Positions 59,709 to 64,000 of a DNA stretch of 64,000 bases are shown piece after piece; positions within the stretch are counted from its first letter, which is position 1; each line of letters begins with the position of its first letter. Under the pieces are notes generated by a model. That model saw nothing but the letters and a program-made list of their open reading frames with translations, was not told the DNA's origin and did no database searches. Location of the stretch: assembly GCA_022036555.1 (NCBI GenBank), contig CM039132.1:56014509-56078508 (forward strand), written 5' to 3'. The position numbers were made by a program, and so were the translations under genes. This stretch comes from Microstegium vimineum (lineage: Eukaryota; Streptophyta; Magnoliopsida; Poales; Poaceae).

Positions 59709-62388
59709 AAATACTATTGAAGCAAAATTAAAGAGGATGACTTACATTATATGAGGACAATAACAGATAGTCAGTTTTCTGAGAAACGGAAACCATGACT
59801 GCTGCTCGGCAAGGAAAGAAGAGTAACTCTGGAAAAGAGTGAACTCGTTCAGTTGAGGGCAGCCCTTGATGATAATTACCCTCAGTAGGGAGGTCAATTC
59901 CATCCCATAAGTACCAAGACATTTTTCCAATCTTGGCATTTCAATCAATACCAACTCTTTCAACGAAGGAATTGAAATTTCTGTCAAGTTCCACATCCTG
60001 ACCAGTTTCAGCTTCCTAAGGAACGGAAGCAATTGGAGAGGAAGAATTCGCCATTCCTTACACTTATCTAAATGAAGTATCTGCAGCATCTTAATAGACA
60101 CATTACCGACAAGCCAAGCTGGTGAGTTAGCACCATTGAACCCAGTTATACGTAGACTTTTGAGGTTCTCATGAGGTTGAAGACCCTCAAGCACGTCTTC
60201 TGTTCTCCTAGCTGTACAAGGATCAAGGCCTGCATTGATATCATTCCATGATAAGGACAACTCTTGCAGATACTCTTTATCTATCAGCCCAGCTCCGCTA
60301 GCCTGTTCTTTGGTCTTCACATTTTCAAGTTGAGAAATTTCAAGAGTTACAAGCTTGCTCATGGATCAAAGTTGTCTTATCTCATCAACACTTCGGACCT
60401 TGAATTTTAGTGCTTGAAGAGAGGTCAACTTGCCAACACCAGCGATTTCTGAGTGCACTTTCTCGTGACTAACAATATTCCGTAAATTAATAAGATTATT
60501 CATACTAGTAGGTACAGAAATATTGCTTCCAATGTCAGCGTTGATGAATTGAAGGTGATAAAATTTTGTCAAAACTTGAGGAAGAACGATATTCTTCTCA
60601 AGGTCTACATTTCCCCAAATAAATGTGGTGGAGAAGACACCAATAAATTCAAGGTAGCGAAGATGGCATGGGTTTAAGAAACTAATTGTAGAGCTGACGT
60701 CATTATGGGTCACATAAATCCTCACGACCCGTAAACTTTTTGACTTGATACAAAAAGTGTGTATGAACCTTAATAATTGTATGCTGCTTCAGCCGAAAAC
60801 CATCAAGGTCCTCAATTTTTCTGAAAACCCAATATTCTCATGGATGTTCTGAAACTTGTCACAGGGGGCACTGCAATGTCCAAATTTCTCAAAAGCGGTA
60901 GTTATGATTGACAAATGGCGAACACTTGGTTGAATCGCCCTAGAGTTGGATCCATTTATAGTGGCACACTCATTTAGGGAAACCATCTGAGCCAAATCAT
61001 GCATCAGGTCATGCATGACATAGCCTGAGTTAACCTTTTGGAAAAAGCCAAAATCCACTAAGTTGTCCAAATACCTCATCCCTGTTTCCTCCAATCTCTT
61101 GGTAGGGTCTTCACACTGCACAAAATTTTGTGATATCCAAACACGGACCAAATTTTTCCCATTAAACCTGTAGTCCTCTGGAAACAGAGAGCAGTATGAG
61201 AAACAGTGCAGCAGGTGGACTGGTAAAAAATCATAACTGAGCTTCAAGATAGGTAAAATATCATCAGTATCTTCTTGAAGAGATTTCCATTTATTTTGAA
61301 CTGTCCTCCAGTGCTCGTAAGTAATACTTCTGCTCAAAAGTGCACCAACACTCCGTGCAGCTAGTGGACAACCCTTTAGTGTTTTAACAATCTGCTGCCC
61401 AATGGACTGCAAACTAGGATGGCCCTCATGGCTTTCATTACCAAACGCACATGCCTTGAAGAACAGCCAGAATTGTTTTTCATCCAGGCCATTGAGTGAT
61501 ACGGAATCCATTGTTTCTATCATTTTTGCAACTGATGGTCTCCGAGTTGTTGCTAAAATCATGCAACCAGGTACATGATTCTGTTTTAGTGGAGCTAACA
61601 GACTAATCCATCCTCCCCTGTCCTTTTCCTCCCACATGTCATCAGATACAAGCAGGAATCTTTTATTTTCAAGATTCTTCAGAAGGATATCCTGCAGTAC
61701 GTTGAAGTTGGTGATTTTTTCAAATTGTTGTCTATCTGTGCATATATGCTCCAAGATCTCATGTGTTAGTCTCATCTTGTCGAAGTTAGTAGACACACAA
61801 ATCCACATTCGCAGATCAAAATGTTTTTTGATTCTTTGATCACCGTAAACAAATCTTGCAAGTGTCGTCTTCCCAACACCACCGATGCCAACTATAGGCA
61901 GAACTTGTAGATCACTAGATTTCCCATTTATTAACAGCTCTACTATCTTGTCCCTCTCTGTATCCCTTCCGTATACCTTGTCTTCAACTGGAAAAGAAGT
62001 TGTCATGCACGTGTTCCTGGCCACGCACTGACTCTGGTTTGCCATAGTAAGGGGGCGTGAGATCTCTAGCTGAAGAACCTCACGTACAGAACTGCGAAGT
62101 TTGCCCAAACGATCCACTATCCCCCTGATCCTCTCAGAAATGTTGCTATAAGTTGGCTCTTCCTCTCTCTTCCTTTTTCTGTCACCTCTGCACCAACCAA
62201 TAATTCGGCTTGTGGTACTAGTACATGCTAGTTGCAAAGATGGAGTGGAAGAAGACACAGAGCTCTCCTCAGGATCAGTACAGCCTTCCGCTGCATCAGC
62301 AAACAGGTAGTTGTGATGTGAACAATCAACTAAGCAAGAGAAGATATCACCCTGAAACCACTAATAATAATAACACGGGTTAAAGTAT

Positions 62389-62627
62389 GTGAGAGAGAAT
62401 ATGGCTCGGAAATTAGTAGATTGATTATGGAGAGTACCAAAGTGTACAATATATAGGCAAGGATCGCCTAGGGTTTATAGAAACACCCAACGGACGGAGA
62501 TCCTTGCCTAATCCATCATCAAGGGTCTAATACCCCTAGGGGGGTGCGCCCAGCCTAAGGCTGGGACGTCACAGCCCATACAGCTAGTCTAATACTCATC
62601 TAAGGCCCATAACACAGCTGTCTAACA
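62389..62627 (-). mobile_element. 3' LTR of the copia element
   Basis: Read on the minus strand it begins TGTTAGACAGCTG directly after a purine tract (gcgggggcg) and ends CTCTCTCACA, giving TG...CA ends and about 239 bp. Beyond it the sequence rejoins NLR intron 1, matching NLR2 at gtttcagggt. The 5-bp target duplication would be tactt, but the other side is outside the window. Confidence 0.65.
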
Positions 62628-64000
62628 CGCCCCCGCAGTCTGATCGTCGCCACTGCGCACGTTCAGGCTGGACCTGAACTCCGTAAAGATCGAAGATGGA
62701 AGGCCTTTGGTGAAAATATCCGCGTATTGTGAAGTTGTAGGCACGTGCAGAACACGGACATCCCCAGCAGCAACCTTCTCCCGAACGAAGTGGAGGTCAA
62801 TCTCAATGTGCTTAGTGCGTTGATGTTGAAATGGATTGGAGGACATGTAGACGGCGTTGATGTTGTCACAATAGACCAACGTCGCGCGCCGAAGTGGTGC
62901 ATGGAGCTCGAGCATAAGCTGGCGCAGCTAAGAAGCCTTTGCAACACCATTGGCTACTGCGCGGTACTCAGCTTCAGCACTGGATCTGGAGACTGTACTT
63001 TGACGCTTGGAGGACCAGGAAACCAAATTGTCACCAAGGAAGACAGCATAGCCCGAGGTGGACTTGAGGGTGTCCGGACAACCGACCCAATCGGCATCAG
63101 TGTAGACAATGAGATCAGTGCAAGGAGATGATCGCAGCAGTAGACCCAAATGCAAAGTACCTCGAATGTAGCGAAGAATGCGCTTGAGAGCTGCCAAGTG
63201 TGGTTCCCGAGGATCATGCATGTGAAGGCACACTTGCTGGACAGCATATGCAATGTCAGGCCTTGTAAAGGTCAGATATTGGAGAGCACCAGCAAGACTC
63301 CGAAAATCTGTAGCATCGGTCACCGGGGAGCCATCAGCAGCAGCAACCTTGGGATTAGTGTCGACTGGAGTTGAACACGGCTTGCACTCAGCCATCCCAG
63401 CACGCTCCAAAATGTCCATCATGTACTGCCTTTGTGAAAGAAAGAGATTGCCACCACAGCGCTGAACTTGCATACCTAGGAAGTAGTGCAGGTTACCAAG
63501 ATCCTTCATAGAGAACTCCTGTTGGAGGGTCGATATGATCCGCCGGAGAAGTGCCGGAGAAGAGGCTGTGAGGACGATGTCATCCACATACAGTAGGAGA
63601 TAGGCAATATCTGAGCCGCGTTTGTAGATGAAGAGTGAGGTGTCTGACTTAGCTTCGACAAATCTGAGTGACAGCAAGAATGTAGCAAACCGACTGTACC
63701 ATGCACGAGGAGCTTGTTTCAACCCATACAGAGACTTGTTGAGCCGACAAACCAAATCCGGATGGGTGGGATCCTCGAAGCCAGACGGCTGAGCACTACT
63801 GTTTCTGACAAGGTGCCATGTAAGAAGGCATTCTTCACATCTAGCTGATGTATTGGCCATCTGTGAGAAAGAGCCAGAGAGAGGACCGTCCTGACTGTAG
63901 CTGGCTTGACGACAGGGCTGAAAGTCTCAGTGAAGTCGACCTCGGGCCGCTGGGTGAATCCACGAAGGACCCAACGGGCCTTGTACCTCTCAAGTGACCC
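62628..64000 (-). mobile_element. Ty1/copia pol (reverse transcriptase, RNase H), defective, runs off the window
   Basis: The minus strand encodes the copia RT core: LDVKNAFLHG near 63830, SLYGLKQAPRAWY at about 63710-63740, LLLYVDDIVL at about 63590 and FLGMQVQR. RNase H follows with VYTDADWVGCPDTLKSTSGY, SRSSAEAEYRAVA and, near the end, RTKHIEIDLHFVRE plus ADIFTKGLP. There is a frameshift near 63795-63805 and an in-frame TAG at 62928-62930 where copia elements normally have Trp. It is inserted in intron 1 of NLR3 in the same orientation as the gene. The 5' part lies beyond 64000. Confidence 0.93.

Larger units (their letters stand above)
57079..62290 (-). pseudogene. NLR3: CC-NBS-LRR pseudogene, first exon outside window
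   Basis: Exon 2 is 62290-59746 and exon 3 is 59435-57079 on the minus strand. NB-ARC motifs are present: GIGGVGKTTLA, FDLRMWICVS, kinase-2 LLVSDDMW (Ser for Phe), ILATTRR, GCPLAARSVG, CFSYCSLFPED and VMHDLMHDLA. Lesions: TGA at 60789-60791 (Arg in NLR1 and NLR2), TGA at 60366-60368 (CGA in both paralogs), and a 2-nt deletion at about 59411-59413, where paralogs read LGGM, which puts exon 3 out of frame with exon 2. The tail also diverges in frame from NLR1. The coiled-coil exon is not found before 64000, because a copia element occupies intron 1. The LRR carries five 23-residue units (QQLGALEGLQ...) where NLR1 has two. A functional receptor is unlikely. Confidence 0.92.

Noticed and set aside
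62745..63131. 128-codon plus-strand ORF
   Set aside because: It is antisense to copia RNase H, which is clearly coded on the minus strand.

Overview
The window is plant nuclear DNA from a grass, most likely a panicoid type. The evidence is GT-AG introns, GC-rich first exons, many grass-type MITEs, a tRNA-derived SINE with an LTR/LINE background, and CC-NBS-LRR genes of the large cereal type. I cannot name the species from sequence alone. There is no bacterial-style operon, CRISPR array, rRNA or genuine tRNA gene.

Layout. 0-6 kb is repeat-dominated: a 3.3 kb solo LTR with a 5-bp target duplication, then a SINE with an 11-bp target duplication. 6.25-21.5 kb is one complete MFS transporter gene of the ZINC-INDUCED-FACILITATOR-LIKE (ZIFL) family. 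It has 17 exons that I joined by hand into a 492-residue reading frame, and its introns carry TE remnants. 21.6-25.2 kb holds a decayed Ty3/gypsy pol fragment and DNA-transposon remnants. 25.54-28.50 kb is the small mitochondrial complex III subunit QCR9, with an unexplained one-base problem at its last splice junction. 29.4-32.0 kb holds MITEs, a second SINE and a duplicated copy of the promoter of the next gene. 32.06-33.52 kb is a plant C2H2 zinc-finger transcription factor whose N- and C-terminal halves lie in different frames.

The right half (35.8-62.3 kb) is a cluster of three closely related CC-NBS-LRR immune receptor genes. NLR1 (+) is intact at 1690 residues in three exons. NLR2 (+) is a pseudogene with a frameshift, two nonsense codons and a scrambled RNBS-D. 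NLR3 (-) is a pseudogene with two nonsense codons, a 2-nt deletion at the exon 3 start and a copia element in intron 1, which puts its coiled-coil exon beyond the window. Relic NLR tails lie downstream of NLR1 and NLR2, and a truncated F-box gene lies between NLR2 and NLR3. The window ends inside a defective Ty1/copia element (RT, RNase H and one LTR visible).

Functionally the genes are unrelated neighbours: metal-ligand transport, respiration, transcription control and pathogen recognition. The strongest biology is in the NLR cluster. Two copies show successive decay, mostly by TGA at Arg codons, and the LRR differs between copies by 69-bp unit expansion. Exon joins and frames were worked out by eye and have not been tested by alignment or expression data.
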